Shown piece after piece: positions 33,752 through 42,941 of a stretch of 64,000 nucleotides of DNA (the first letter of the stretch is position 1; each line of letters starts with the position of its first letter). Source of the DNA: Pyrinomonadaceae bacterium (GTDB lineage Bacteria; Acidobacteriota; Blastocatellia; Pyrinomonadales; Pyrinomonadaceae); NCBI GenBank assembly GCA_030841085.1, contig JAVEDP010000039.1, forward strand, positions 1 through 64,000, written 5' to 3'. The position numbers and the translations under genes were made by a program. The notes beneath the pieces were generated by a model that had not been told where the DNA came from, ran no database searches, and saw only the letters and a list, made by a program, of their open reading frames with translations.

Positions 33752-36112
33752 TCAAGCAGAACGGACCAGACGGAAGCCGAAATTCTGATGTCTTGTAGTA
33801 GGGGGATACCAATCCCGGTAGGTGGCGGAAACTGGTATTTGCCGGTCTTTGGGATCGCTGGCATAGGAACCGCCGCGCGCCACAACCCATTCTTTCGACG
33901 CGGAGGGAATCTCGGCCGCATTGTTGTAAATCGAGGCTTTTGAAGAAGTCCACTCCCAGGCGTTGCCGATGAGATCAACCACACCCCAACGATTTTTCCC
34001 TTCAGGATAGGTGCCTACTGGCTGCGGAGTGGCTTCTCTTACGACCGCGTGACGGTCCTGCCACGTATCACCCCAGGGGTAAGTTTTGTATTCGCCACCG
34101 CTGCGCGCCGCAAACTCCCATTCCTCCTCGGTCGGCAGGCGATAGGTGACGCCGTCACGCTTTGAACGCCAGGCGGCGAAAGCTTCGGCATCCTTTGGCG
34201 AAACATTTACCACCGGCCACTGCTCTTGGCCGGGTAGTGGTTGCCCTCTCACCCAGTGACTGGGAACCTCGTAGCCCATGTCGCGGACAAACTCGGCATA
34301 CTCGGCGTTGGTAACTTCGGTGCGGTCCATAAAAAACTTCGACACCGTCACCGAGTGCTCAGGCCGTTCCTGCGGTGGTCCATCGTTACGGCCCATCTGA
34401 AACGTGCCGCCAGGAATTTCCACCAGATCGGCCTTAGTTGTCCCACTCGGGTTGTTGGTTGGATTGGTTGGTGGAGTCGTTGGACCAACGCCGGTAGCAG
34501 CAGGTTTTGGACGAGTTAGAAAGTAAGCAGTACCACCGCCGGCAATCAACAGGACAACGAGCACGACACCGCCAATAAGCAACATGGACTTGCCCTTGGC
34601 CGGCGGCGCAATCGTGCCCGGCAGCGATGACGAAACTCCAGGAAGAGAGCTTGCAACACCAGGAAAACTGTTGCCGCCTGCGCCGCCAGTATTCACTCCG
34701 ACGGCTGGCGCGGATTCGGCAACAGTAGCGCCCGGATGCATGCTGGTCGCCAAACGAGAGAGGCGTTCTTCGAGTTCTTTCGCTTGCTTCTCAACGCGCT
34801 CCATCTGCTCACGCGCCTGGCGTTCTCGCTCAGCACGCTCTTCTTCTTCCTTGCGCTTTTGTTCCTCTTCTTCTTTGCGCTTGCGTTCCTTTTCCTCGGT
34901 CGCCTGTCGGCGGGCTTCGGCTTCGCGACCCAATTCGTCGCGCGCAATCTGATCGCGTTGCTGCTGTTCTCTTTCGTACTCTGCGCGCGCCGAGGCAATT
35001 TGTGCTTGTTCTTCCGCGCCTAATGCTGACGAGCTAACGGTTCCCGCCATTGAATCGAAAGCGACCTGCGAATTAGGAGAAACTGACTGGCCGCCGGTGC
35101 TGACGGCCGGCGAGTGCATGGTCGCGCTCGCATCGAGTTGTCCAGTCTGCCGGTTGCTGTGCATCGTTGAGCCAAAGTCGCCGATGGCCGCGCGCAATTC
35201 ATCGAGGAATACTTCAACCGAAGGCGTGCGGTCCGCTACTTCCTTCTCAAGGGCATGCTGCACAACTGCTTCGAGACGTGGCGAAACGTCAACTCCCATC
35301 GACTTGAAAGTCGGAAGCGGCAGCGTGAGGTGCTTCTTCATGATTGAAGGAATCGACGAGCCTTTGTACGGAACATCGCCGGCGAGCATTTGGTAAAGAA
35401 TGATTCCCAGGCTGTAGATGTCGGCGCGCGCATCGGGCTCGTCATCCGACCATTGTTCCGGCGCCATATAAAAAGGAGAGCCCATCAGCCCGCTGGTCTT
35501 GGCTTGAATAAACGAACCGAGCAATTCACCGGACTTTATTTTGGCCAGTCCGAAGTCGAGGATCTTCAGACCCTGCGAAACCGGCTGGCCCAACTGGGTC
35601 ATGATGTTCAAAGGTTTGAGATCGCGATGCACGATGTTTTGGCGATGTGCGGCCGCTACACCGGCGCCAATGGCCGAGGCAAATTCCAGGGCGCGCGCCG
35701 GCGGCATTACTTTTTCGTCGGCCAGAATGTCCTGTAACGATTTGCCGTTAACGAACTCCATCACCAGAAAAGGCATAGTGCCGCGCACCACACCAAAGTC
35801 TGTAACGGAAATAATATTTTGATGACGAATGGCGGCGGCGGCCAACGCTTCCTGGCGAAAGCGTGTAACGAGCATTGGATCGTTGCCAACCAAATCGGGC
35901 AAGATCACTTTGATAGCGTGCGATGTCTTGAGGAAAATATGCCGCGCCTGAAAAACAACTCCCATGCCTCCCTGGCCCAAACGCTTCTCCAACTGATAGC
36001 GCGCGTCGAGTATTGGTTCCCCCAGCAGCGAAGGCGTGGTGGCATCGCCGTCCTGCGGACAGTGGTTTATGTCATCGGGGAAACAGCGCCTACAGGCTGG
36101 GCATTCTTTCAT
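33752..36112 (-). CDS. Ser/Thr protein kinase fused to an FGE-sulfatase (SUMF1-like) domain
   Basis: 786-aa membrane kinase. Order: zinc ribbon (MKECPACRRCFPDDINHCPQ), kinase domain ~32-300 (GQGGMGVVFQARH, AIKVI Lys, HRDLKPLN catalytic loop, DFGLAK, APEQW), then a long charged coiled coil (EKERKRKEEEEQKRKEEEE region). One membrane helix (MLLIGGVVLVVLLIAGGGTA) leads to an extracytoplasmic FGE-sulfatase fold (VEIPGGTFQMG, RTEVTNAEYAEF, RLPTEEEWEFAAR, GNAWEWT, FGFRLVRSA). Active kinase residues are intact. FGE Cys residues for formylglycine formation are not visible, so the outer domain is probably a binding or sensor module. Confidence 0.93.
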   Translation of the reverse strand: MKECPACRRCFPDDINHCPQDGDATTPSLLGEPILDARYQLEKRLGQGGMGVVFQARHIFLKTSHAIKVILPDLVGNDPMLVTRFRQEALAAAAIRHQNIISVTDFGVVRGTMPFLVMEFVNGKSLQDILADEKVMPPARALEFASAIGAGVAAAHRQNIVHRDLKPLNIMTQLGQPVSQGLKILDFGLAKIKSGELLGSFIQAKTSGLMGSPFYMAPEQWSDDEPDARADIYSLGIILYQMLAGDVPYKGSSIPSIMKKHLTLPLPTFKSMGVDVSPRLEAVVQHALEKEVADRTPSVEVFLDELRAAIGDFGSTMHSNRQTGQLDASATMHSPAVSTGGQSVSPNSQVAFDSMAGTVSSSALGAEEQAQIASARAEYEREQQQRDQIARDELGREAEARRQATEEKERKRKEEEEQKRKEEEERAERERQAREQMERVEKQAKELEERLSRLATSMHPGATVAESAPAVGVNTGGAGGNSFPGVASSLPGVSSSLPGTIAPPAKGKSMLLIGGVVLVVLLIAGGGTAYFLTRPKPAATGVGPTTPPTNPTNNPSGTTKADLVEIPGGTFQMGRNDGPPQERPEHSVTVSKFFMDRTEVTNAEYAEFVRDMGYEVPSHWVRGQPLPGQEQWPVVNVSPKDAEAFAAWRSKRDGVTYRLPTEEEWEFAARSGGEYKTYPWGDTWQDRHAVVREATPQPVGTYPEGKNRWGVVDLIGNAWEWTSSKASIYNNAAEIPSASKEWVVARGGSYASDPKDRQIPVSATYRDWYPPTTRHQNFGFRLVRSA

Positions 36113-36179
36113 TTAGTGGCTCAGTCGGAAAACTTGCACAGAAGAATTTTAACGGGCACGAGAGCGAGCAGCAAGCAAA

Positions 36180-36575
36180 CTATTGAGGAGAACTTGTTGG
36201 TTGCTCCTCCCAACTTAAGCCAGGACCGTTCAGGACAAGTGCAAAGTGGTTTAGAACATTTCTTCCTAAGATGCCGCTGTCCGAGTTGATCAGAAGGAAC
36301 CGACCTCGAAAAGTGCGTGTTTGAAATACTAAATCCAGTTGCACTGACTTTGCCGCGCTTTTTTGTCCATCAAATGATGCCAACTCGTAGCTCTCGTTTT
36401 GATCAAGCTCTAACCTTAATTCATTGATTAACGTTTCAGGCATCAGAGTGACATCAGCTCCGGAATCAATGAGCATCGGCACGTCAGTTACGATGGCGCC
36501 ATCGTGAAGAGCTTTCAGACTTACTCTTGCTAGTGGCGCCGGCGGGTCGAAAACCTTGGAGTCATACGTTGGCAT
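36180..36575 (-). CDS. Retropepsin-like aspartic protease
   Basis: 131-aa protein with the aspartyl protease flap-and-dyad pattern: LIDSGADVTLMPETL (D-S-G, active Asp) and SDSGILGRNVLNHF near the C-terminus, plus LVFQTRTFRGRFLLI strands. It is single-domain and would function as a homodimer like retropepsins or SpoIIGA-type enzymes. ATG 36575 begins MPTYDSKVF; the longer frame to 36683 overlaps the upstream gene fully. It overlaps that antitoxin-like gene by 14 bp. Confidence 0.78.
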   Translation of the reverse strand: MPTYDSKVFDPPAPLARVSLKALHDGAIVTDVPMLIDSGADVTLMPETLINELRLELDQNESYELASFDGQKSAAKSVQLDLVFQTRTFRGRFLLINSDSGILGRNVLNHFALVLNGPGLSWEEQPTSSPQ

Positions 36576-36780
36576 CGACAGTGTCTTCGGTAACTTGCAT
36601 TTCGAAATCTTTCGCCTGCTCTGGATGGGCCAAACGAGGACTAGCGACGTAAAAGGTGGGCAGAGTCTCAGCGTCGGGTACAAGCACGTACACGCGAGTC
36701 TTATCGGGAATGTCGGAATCTGGAGGCAGCGTTACGCGCCCATTCTCGATGATGCCTTCGTATGTCGCGACCTTTCTCAT
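36562..36780 (-). CDS. Antitoxin-like small protein paired with the protease
   Basis: 72-aa protein beginning with the beta-strand motif GIIENGRVTLPPDSDIPDKT and RVYVLVPD, a pattern seen in AbrB-like/DUF104-type antitoxins. The C-terminal part (HPEQAKDFEMQVTEDTV) is a short partner-binding tail. ATG 36780; the stop lies 14 bp inside the protease gene, so the pair is coupled. If it is an addiction pair, the toxin would be a protease, which is unusual. Confidence 0.7.
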   Translation of the reverse strand: MRKVATYEGIIENGRVTLPPDSDIPDKTRVYVLVPDAETLPTFYVASPRLAHPEQAKDFEMQVTEDTVDANV

Positions 36781-36852
36781 TTTACGAACCTCTTATCGAG
36801 CTAAATCTAACATAAGCCATGTCTTGCGTCTAACCAATGTTGCTCGGGCCGG

Positions 36853-39417
36853 CTACTTGAGAACAATATTCACCAACCGCTGCGGCACCACGATTACCTT
36901 TACGACCTCGCGCCCTTCGATCAACGAGCGAATCTTGTCGTCATTGAGCGCGGCCGTGCGCAACTCTGCTTCTGAAACTTCCGGCGACGTGATCAGACGC
37001 GAGCGCAGCTTGCCGTTGACCTGAACGGGAATCTCCAACTCTTCGCTGCGAGCTAATTCCTGATCAGCCTGCGGCCAGCGAGCGGAATTCAGCAATCCGC
37101 CTTGATGACCTAATGCTTCCCACAGTTCCTCGGCAGCATGCGGAGCAAATGGCGTAAGCATCACGACCAACGTTTCCAGCGCTTCGCGCGCAACAAAGAC
37201 ATCTTCAGCTACGGCAGTTACCGGATCTGCGTTGAAGTCGCTGATCTCATTAAACAATTCCATCAGCGCCGCGACATTGGTGTTGAAATGCAGGTCGTCG
37301 AACTCGTTAGTGATGCGCGCGATTGTCTGGTGCGTCTTACGCCTTAAAGCGCGGGCCGACGAACTGAGTTCAGCAACGGGTGCTTTGGAGTTTCGATCTT
37401 GTGCAGACTCGTTTGAAAGACGTTCGTGCCAGCGCCAAACCATCGTGTACACGCGGCGCAAAAACCTGACTGCCCCTTCAACGCCCGCCTCTGACCAGCG
37501 CAATTCATTTTCAACCGGTGCGGCGAAGAGTACGAACATTCGCGCAGCGTCTGCGCCAAACGCAGCGATCATTTCATCCGGATCGACGCCGTTGCCCAAA
37601 CTCTTGGACATCGCTTTCCATTCGTCGGTTCCCTCGACTTGGTTCGTTACCATGCCCTGAGTCAACAAACGTTTGATAGGCTCGTCAAAAGAAACCAGAC
37701 CGAGGTCGCGCATGACCTTGGTCCAGAAGCGCGTGTAAATGAGGTGCATGACCGCGTGTGAGTCGCCGCCAATGTACTGTTCCACCGGTGTCCAATGTTC
37801 GGCCATCGCCGAATCAAATGGTGCTGTTTCATTGCGGGGATCGCAGTAGCGAAAGAAATACCACGAGGAATCGACGAACGTGTCCATTGTGTCTGTGTCC
37901 CGGCGGCCGGGTTTATCACACTTCGGACAAGTTGTATTCACGAACTCCGCGACACCTGCCAACGGAGATTCGCCGGTGCCCGTGAAGGCTGCGTTCTCAG
38001 GCAACACAACCGGCAATTGATCGTACGGGACCGGCACGGTGCCACAATTTTCACAGTAAACCATCGGCACCGGCGCGCCCCAGAAACGTTGGCGCGAGAC
38101 GCCCCAATCGCGAATCCGATAGGTGACAGCCGCTTTGCCAAAACCTTTCGCCTTTGCTTGCGCCGCCATTTCCTGCATCGCAACTGCGGAAAGTTTTCCG
38201 CTCCACTCGCCGGAGTTCACCAGGATTCCGTAGTCAGTAAACGCGTGCTGCATCGCTAACGATTGATCTTCGCTCAACGAGTCATGCACTATCGATTCCT
38301 GTTCGTGTGACACGCGTTCGATCACCCGGCGGATCGGCAGCGAGTACTTTTGCGCAAACTCGTAGTCGCGTTCATCGTGCGCAGGCACACTCATCACCGC
38401 GCCGGTGCCGTATTCCATCAAAACGTAATTCGCAACCCACACCGGAATCGTTTCGCCGCTGAAGGGGTTGATCGCCAACACGCCGGTATTGATGCCCAGC
38501 TTCTCTTCTTCCTGATCTACCACCCGGCTGCCGCCGGCATTTTCCTTTTTCATCTTCTCGGCAAATCTTTCCACGTCATCTTTCAATGCCGAGCCTTCGA
38601 GCAATTTGTCGAGCAAAGGATGGGCGGCGGAAAGTACGACCGCCGTGGCGCCGTAGATGGTGTCGATGCGCGTGGTGAACACACGAATCTTTTCTTTGCT
38701 TTCCTTAACGGCGAAGTCGATGAATGCGCCTTCACTGCGGCCCACCCAGTCGCGCTGGCGCTTTAAAACTTTTTCCGGCCAGCCTGTTTCGATCTGCTTG
38801 ATGTCGGCAACGAGTTGTTCGGCATAGTCGGTGATGCGCAGAAACCATTGCTCGAGATCGCGCTTCTCGACCGTTGCGCCGCAACGCCAGCACACACCGC
38901 CGGACGATTGTTCATTTGAAAGGACGGTGCCTTCTCTTGGGCACCAGTTGACCGGCGACATTTTTTTGTACGCCAGCCCGCGCTCGTACATCTTCAGGAA
39001 GAACCACTGGTCCCACTTGTAATAGTCAGGGCGATGCGCTGCGATTTCGCGCGACCAGTCGTAACTTATTCCCAGACGCTGCATCTGGCCGCGCATGTGC
39101 GCGATATTTTTTTCGGTCCACTCTCGAGGATTGATACCGCGCTTGATGGCGGCCTGCTCGGCGGGTTGCCCAAAACTGTCCCAACCAATCGGATGCAGCA
39201 CGTTGAAGCCCTGCAGCCGTTTGTACCACGCGAGCGCGTCGCCGATTGCGTAGTTGCGCACATGGCCCATGTGCAAAAAACCCGACGGATAAGGCAACAT
39301 CTCGAGCGCATAAAACTTTGGCCGCGGATCGTCGTTGCTCGCTTCAAAAGCACGCGCTTCTCGCCAGCGCTCTTGCCATTTCTTTTCAATTTGTTCTGGA
39401 AAATATTTTTCGTCCAT
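36853..39417 (-). CDS. leuS: Leucyl-tRNA synthetase
   Basis: 854-aa class I synthetase that charges tRNA-Leu. The HIGH motif appears as FLHMGHVRNY near residue 50, KMSKS as KAMSKSLGNGVDPDEM in the ~600s, and the CP1 editing domain is present between (ETIPVWVANYVLMEYGTGAVM, SVPAHDERDYEFAQ). A zinc-like CPREGTVLSNEQ/CWRCG element is at ~170-200. The C-terminal domain ends in VKVIVVPQRLVNIVLK. Normal bacterial length. Cytoplasmic, essential. Confidence 0.97.
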   Translation of the reverse strand: MDEKYFPEQIEKKWQERWREARAFEASNDDPRPKFYALEMLPYPSGFLHMGHVRNYAIGDALAWYKRLQGFNVLHPIGWDSFGQPAEQAAIKRGINPREWTEKNIAHMRGQMQRLGISYDWSREIAAHRPDYYKWDQWFFLKMYERGLAYKKMSPVNWCPREGTVLSNEQSSGGVCWRCGATVEKRDLEQWFLRITDYAEQLVADIKQIETGWPEKVLKRQRDWVGRSEGAFIDFAVKESKEKIRVFTTRIDTIYGATAVVLSAAHPLLDKLLEGSALKDDVERFAEKMKKENAGGSRVVDQEEEKLGINTGVLAINPFSGETIPVWVANYVLMEYGTGAVMSVPAHDERDYEFAQKYSLPIRRVIERVSHEQESIVHDSLSEDQSLAMQHAFTDYGILVNSGEWSGKLSAVAMQEMAAQAKAKGFGKAAVTYRIRDWGVSRQRFWGAPVPMVYCENCGTVPVPYDQLPVVLPENAAFTGTGESPLAGVAEFVNTTCPKCDKPGRRDTDTMDTFVDSSWYFFRYCDPRNETAPFDSAMAEHWTPVEQYIGGDSHAVMHLIYTRFWTKVMRDLGLVSFDEPIKRLLTQGMVTNQVEGTDEWKAMSKSLGNGVDPDEMIAAFGADAARMFVLFAAPVENELRWSEAGVEGAVRFLRRVYTMVWRWHERLSNESAQDRNSKAPVAELSSSARALRRKTHQTIARITNEFDDLHFNTNVAALMELFNEISDFNADPVTAVAEDVFVAREALETLVVMLTPFAPHAAEELWEALGHQGGLLNSARWPQADQELARSEELEIPVQVNGKLRSRLITSPEVSEAELRTAALNDDKIRSLIEGREVVKVIVVPQRLVNIVLK

Positions 39418-39471
39418 CGTCTTGTCCTAACGGTCTTTACACTTAACATGAAATCGCCGGGAAGTCGTAAT

Positions 39472-39520
39472 GCAGACTGTTCGTTTGCGATTGCGCCTTA
39501 ACGCAAACTCTTAAGTCTGC
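39472..39520. repeat. Inverted repeat in the leuS-brnTA gap
   Basis: GCAGACT-GTTC-GTTTGCG at 39472-39489 mirrors CGCAAAC-TCTTA-AGTCTGC at 39502-39520. The 304-bp gap 39418-39721 otherwise shows nothing recognisable; it holds the leuS promoter region on one side and the brnA 3' end on the other. Confidence 0.7.
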
Positions 39521-39721
39521 GTCGTTCCCGAATCTATTTTGTTGTTGGAGGATTTCGCCGCCCCGCGTGAGCGCGCCTAGAACGCGCAATGCAGAAGCGG
39601 CACCGTTAGGAGGAGTTTGGTGAGCAAGTTATGTCGCGTTGTCGTCATGATGAAAATATTTTAACGGAGGCTTTGAAAACTGTCCAATATCCAGAATAGG
39701 TCTGCGTTTCCTGCGCTTCGC

Positions 39722-40018
39722 TCAAGCTTTGCTACGCTGATGCTCTTCCATGTAGGCTCTTAAGAGCGCATTGATCTTCGTCTGATATCCCGAGCCAAGT
39801 TTTCTGTACCATGCTACGACATCGCTATCGACCCGTAGAGTCAATTGCTTCTTAGGCGGTATGGGTTTCAGTCCGCGGCGAACTATGCCGCGTGCGAACA
39901 TCTCTGTGGGAACCTCCGGATTATCGGAGAAATCAATGTCCGCATCCGTCATTGCTTCAAGACGCGCATAGTCTGTTTCGTCAGTCGTCGACCTTTCGGA
40001 AGTAGTCTTTTTCTTCAT
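39722..40018 (-). CDS. brnA: BrnA-family antitoxin
   Basis: 98-aa DNA-binding antitoxin. A basic N-terminus (MKKKTTSERST) leads to YARLEAMTDADIDFSDNPE, typical of BrnA. The C-terminal ribbon-helix-helix is PKKQLTLRVDSDVVAWYRKL-GSGYQTKINALLRAYM, as in the family. It neutralises BrnT and represses the operon. It overlaps brnT by 38 bp and comes second in the operon, the normal BrnTA order. Confidence 0.92.
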   Translation of the reverse strand: MKKKTTSERSTTDETDYARLEAMTDADIDFSDNPEVPTEMFARGIVRRGLKPIPPKKQLTLRVDSDVVAWYRKLGSGYQTKINALLRAYMEEHQRSKA

Positions 40019-40256
40019 GCTTCGTTGCCTTCCTAATTGAAATGAGTCGCATCACGTCATCAGTTTGTGTATGAGTGATGGCGACTACTTTGTCATTGAG
40101 CAAACCAAACGTCTGGATGCGCATCTCGCCGTAATCAAACCGATCATCTTCAACGTTGATGGTCGGGCCAGCCAGAATTTTCTCGACAACGTTAAAGTCA
40201 ATTCCGTGGCGATGGAGATTCGCTCGCCGCTTTTTCTCATCCCATTCGAACCGCAT
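39981..40256 (-). CDS. brnT: BrnT-family ribonuclease toxin
   Basis: 91-aa RelE-fold toxin: FEWDEKKRRANLHRHGIDF, the family start, then ILAGPTINVEDDRFDYGE-type beta strands, VAITHTQTDDVMRLISIRKA and ATKHEEKDYF at the end. BrnT cleaves RNA when BrnA is lost. ATG 40256. A promoter directly overlaps a 9-bp direct repeat upstream, consistent with BrnA repression. Confidence 0.93.
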   Translation of the reverse strand: MRFEWDEKKRRANLHRHGIDFNVVEKILAGPTINVEDDRFDYGEMRIQTFGLLNDKVVAITHTQTDDVMRLISIRKATKHEEKDYFRKVDD

Positions 40257-40260
40257 AGGT

Positions 40261-40289
40261 AGTGTAGTTACAAATTGTAGTTACGTCAA
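40261..40289 (-). promoter_or_regulatory. brnTA promoter with a direct repeat, near-leaderless
   Basis: On the minus strand TTGACG (40284-40289) and TACACT (40261-40266) are 17 bp apart. GTAACTACA is repeated (40263-40271 and 40276-40284, 13-bp period) across the spacer and -10, as an operator for BrnA could be. The -10 lies only 4 bp from the ATG, so transcription would start at or inside the brnT start codon: a leaderless message. Confidence 0.55.
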
Positions 40290-40333
40290 ACTTAGCGGCG
40301 GAAATTACGGGGTGATTAGAACCAATCGTGCGA

Positions 40334-41215
40334 CTACGCGTCGCCGTTGTCAACAAATGATCGCAGCATGTTCAGGTTCTGCAAATCCGCCCGCGGATCG
40401 TCGTAAGGAGTTTCTAAAATGAAGGCAGCGTGCGCGAGTTTCGGATGGCGGGCCACGCGACGCAGCGCTTCCGCGCCGATGTGGCCTTCGCCGATGTGCC
40501 AGTGTCGATCGACACGCGAATTATAAGGAGCACGCGAGTCGTTGAAGTGAATGGCGCGCACGTTTCGCGTTTTCACGGTGCGTTGAAGTTTCACGATCAA
40601 CGCTTCCAAACCGTCTTCCTCGCGAATGTCGTAACCGGCCGTGAACGCGTGGGCGGTATCAAAACAAACGCCCAGCGGGATCTTTGGGCAGCCATCCATT
40701 ATTGAACGCAAATGTTCGAAACGATGCCCGATGCATTCGCCCTGGCCTGCTGTGTTCTCCAAAAGTATTCTCAGTTTTCCTAAGTCGAGCCGACGACAGC
40801 CGATCTTGATGCTGGCAATGCAGGTGTTTATGCCGTCGGCTTCGCATGAGCCGCGCGCGCTGCCGGGATGGACCACCAGGTAATCTGCGCCGAGCAAGAT
40901 CGCTCGTTGCAGTTCCTCACGAAAAGAGTTTCGAGATTTTTTCAGGAGTAGTTCGTCGGCCGCGGCGAGGTTAACGAGGTAGTTGCAGTGAATTGCTACC
41001 GGCGTAATTTTTGTTTCGCGCCTTACTTTCCGAAAGAGTGCAGCGTCCGCGGCCGTTAACGGTTTCGCCGCCCATCCCCGTGGGTTGCGGGAAAAGATCT
41101 GCAAGGTATCGCAGCCGGTATCCCGTGCCACGAGCAGCGCATTGTGAAGTCCGCCTTTTATTGGAGCGTGAAAACCGATGCGAGGCACCTTAAATTTCGG
41201 CTTTGAGTCGGGCAT
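40334..41215 (-). CDS. nfo: Endonuclease IV (AP endonuclease)
   Basis: 293-aa TIM-barrel enzyme cutting DNA 5' of abasic sites in base excision repair, with a zinc cluster. Motifs: RIGFHAPIKGGLHNALL, AIHCNYLVNLA, YLVVHPGSARGS, VCFDTAHAFTAGYDI (family signature), IHFNDSRAPYNSRVDRHWHI and LETPYDDPRADLQNL. All metal-site His/Asp/Glu positions appear intact. Acts with uvrA and other repair genes; no operon partner. Start ATG 41215. Confidence 0.95.
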   Translation of the reverse strand: MPDSKPKFKVPRIGFHAPIKGGLHNALLVARDTGCDTLQIFSRNPRGWAAKPLTAADAALFRKVRRETKITPVAIHCNYLVNLAAADELLLKKSRNSFREELQRAILLGADYLVVHPGSARGSCEADGINTCIASIKIGCRRLDLGKLRILLENTAGQGECIGHRFEHLRSIMDGCPKIPLGVCFDTAHAFTAGYDIREEDGLEALIVKLQRTVKTRNVRAIHFNDSRAPYNSRVDRHWHIGEGHIGAEALRRVARHPKLAHAAFILETPYDDPRADLQNLNMLRSFVDNGDA

Positions 41216-41225
41216 TCTTTCAACA

Positions 41226-41385
41226 GCGGCTTTGCCGCCTTCTGTGCGGAAAGGCTCTGCCTTTCCGAAACATTACAAGAATTAGAGGCTGCGCCTCGAC
41301 TAACTTCGAGGCGCAGCCTCGAAAAGAAAAATGCATTCGTTAGCGGTAAGGCAGAGCCTTACCGCACGGAAGGCAGCAGAGCCGC
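41226..41385. repeat. Array of GGC-NNA-GCC palindromes, nested inverted
   Basis: Left: GCGGCTTTGCCGC (41226), GGAAAGGCTCTGCCTTTCC (41248), GAGGCTGCGCCTC (41285). Right: GAGGCGCAGCCTC (41308), GGTAAGGCAGAGCCTTACC (41345), GCAGCAGAGCCGC (41373, imperfect). Loop polarity flips between 41297 and 41308. Lies between nfo and the dipeptidase, both on the minus strand. Confidence 0.92.
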
Positions 41386-41408
41386 AGGAACCGATAAGTA
41401 TGCCTGCT

Positions 41409-42665
41409 CTACTTCTCTACTGCTTCCATCACGCGCAGCATGTTGCCGCCTAAAATCTTATCGACATCGCTTTCCGAATAGCCGCGCCGCAATAACTCAC
41501 GCGTGAGATTCGGCAACTGCGAAACGTCCGCCAGGTCACTCAACGTCGATTGCACGCCATCGAAATCCGATCCAATGCCGACGTGATCGATACCGACGAG
41601 CTTCACAACGTGATCGATGTGATCGACCAAACGCGAGACGGTGACCGGCGGCAAACGCTTCGCATACTCTTCACGGCGCACTGCATCGCGCGCCATCTTT
41701 TTATGCGCGACATCACCCTTCTCTTCTTCCGAAGCCCGCTGAACTCTGGGCGCTATCTCGGCGTCAAGCTGTTTTTTCTTTTCGCTCCAACCCGGCTCAA
41801 GATGTTCAGGGTAGAAGATCACGTTAACGACGCCGCCGGTTTTTGCCAGCGCCTTAATCATGTCGTCGGTCAAATTTCTTGGCACATTCGCCAGCGCGCG
41901 GCAACCTGAATGCGTTGCAATCACTGGTTTCGTCGACGTATTCACGATGTCCCAGAATGTCGGATCAGAAACATGTGAAACGTCAACCATCATGCCTAGG
42001 CGATTCATCTCGCGAACCACCTGCTTACCGAATTCATTCAAGCCGCGCTCTGCGCCGACCGCATCGCCTGAGGAGCCCGCCCAACTCGTACTGACGCTCC
42101 AGGCCGGCGACATGTAGCGCACGCCCAGCTTGTAATAGCGTTCGACGTTCTCCAGCTTCTCGTCGATCGCATACCCGCCTTCGAGGCCTGCCAGCGCCGC
42201 CAGTTTTCCTGCCGCAACAATGCGCCGAATGTCGCTTGTCCTAGTGGCAAACTGCCAGGTTTCCGGATGCTTTTCAGCGAGCTGATGCACCGCTGCAATT
42301 TGATCGTCAGCCCGCTTCATCGCTGGTGGACCACCGCCGCCAAACAAGTCCGGCTCAACCCAAATCGAGAAAAACTGCGCGTCCAGTCCACCCTCGCGCG
42401 CCCGCACAGAATCGAAATGCCCATCCGGTAATCGCTGAGCCAGGTCCACATTTTCGTCGAGCAGCCGTTGCGTGGTATCGGCGTGCATGTCGATGGCAAC
42501 GGCCCGTTGGTGAATCACAAGCGGATCATTATTTGTCGCGTTTGGGGAAGATGCAGGAGGTGTCGGTGAATTTGTGTTGTTCATACGGCAGTCAACAAAA
42601 AAAATCGAAAGCAGGATAGCTCCTGCAAGAAACAATGAAAGGTTAAGAGGTTTGCGACACTTCAC
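41409..42665 (-). CDS. Membrane (renal-type) dipeptidase, M19, exported
   Basis: 418-aa zinc dipeptidase. The N-terminal hydrophobic segment (LSLFLAGAILLSIFFVDC) ends in a possible lipid-attachment Cys. Metal-site motifs are visible: AIDMHADTTQ (H-x-D), MMVDVSHVSDPTFW (His), VIATHSGCRAL (His) and GIDHVGIGSDFDGV. Such enzymes hydrolyse dipeptides, often D-configured, in the periplasm. Start ATG 42665. No operon partners. Confidence 0.92.
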   Translation of the reverse strand: MKCRKPLNLSLFLAGAILLSIFFVDCRMNNTNSPTPPASSPNATNNDPLVIHQRAVAIDMHADTTQRLLDENVDLAQRLPDGHFDSVRAREGGLDAQFFSIWVEPDLFGGGGPPAMKRADDQIAAVHQLAEKHPETWQFATRTSDIRRIVAAGKLAALAGLEGGYAIDEKLENVERYYKLGVRYMSPAWSVSTSWAGSSGDAVGAERGLNEFGKQVVREMNRLGMMVDVSHVSDPTFWDIVNTSTKPVIATHSGCRALANVPRNLTDDMIKALAKTGGVVNVIFYPEHLEPGWSEKKKQLDAEIAPRVQRASEEEKGDVAHKKMARDAVRREEYAKRLPPVTVSRLVDHIDHVVKLVGIDHVGIGSDFDGVQSTLSDLADVSQLPNLTRELLRRGYSESDVDKILGGNMLRVMEAVEK

Positions 42666-42941
42666 CGGAAAGCGTTAGGGATTGATAATCTTTTGGTATT
42701 TGAAGAATCGTTTTGATGGTACTCGGGGCCCGCCTACCGAAGCAAGCGCACCTTGCAAAACGCTTCAAATTTACGGTATCGTGCGCTGTACCGATATCCA
42801 TATTGTCGTTTCCGAAAGGCCGAAAGGGTCGACGCGCTTCCTGTATTATTTGTTCCCTGGCAACCTTCAGAGCGTTAACTGAATTTCCTGATTTCCCTCG
42901 CTGCCCGTTTCCAAAGCTTATCCTGTTAAGGAGTACCACGC

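Noticed and set aside
42666-42941. T-box or other leader riboswitch upstream of ilvE
   Set aside because: No T-box core sequence or antiterminator was found; only a few short palindromes are seen.
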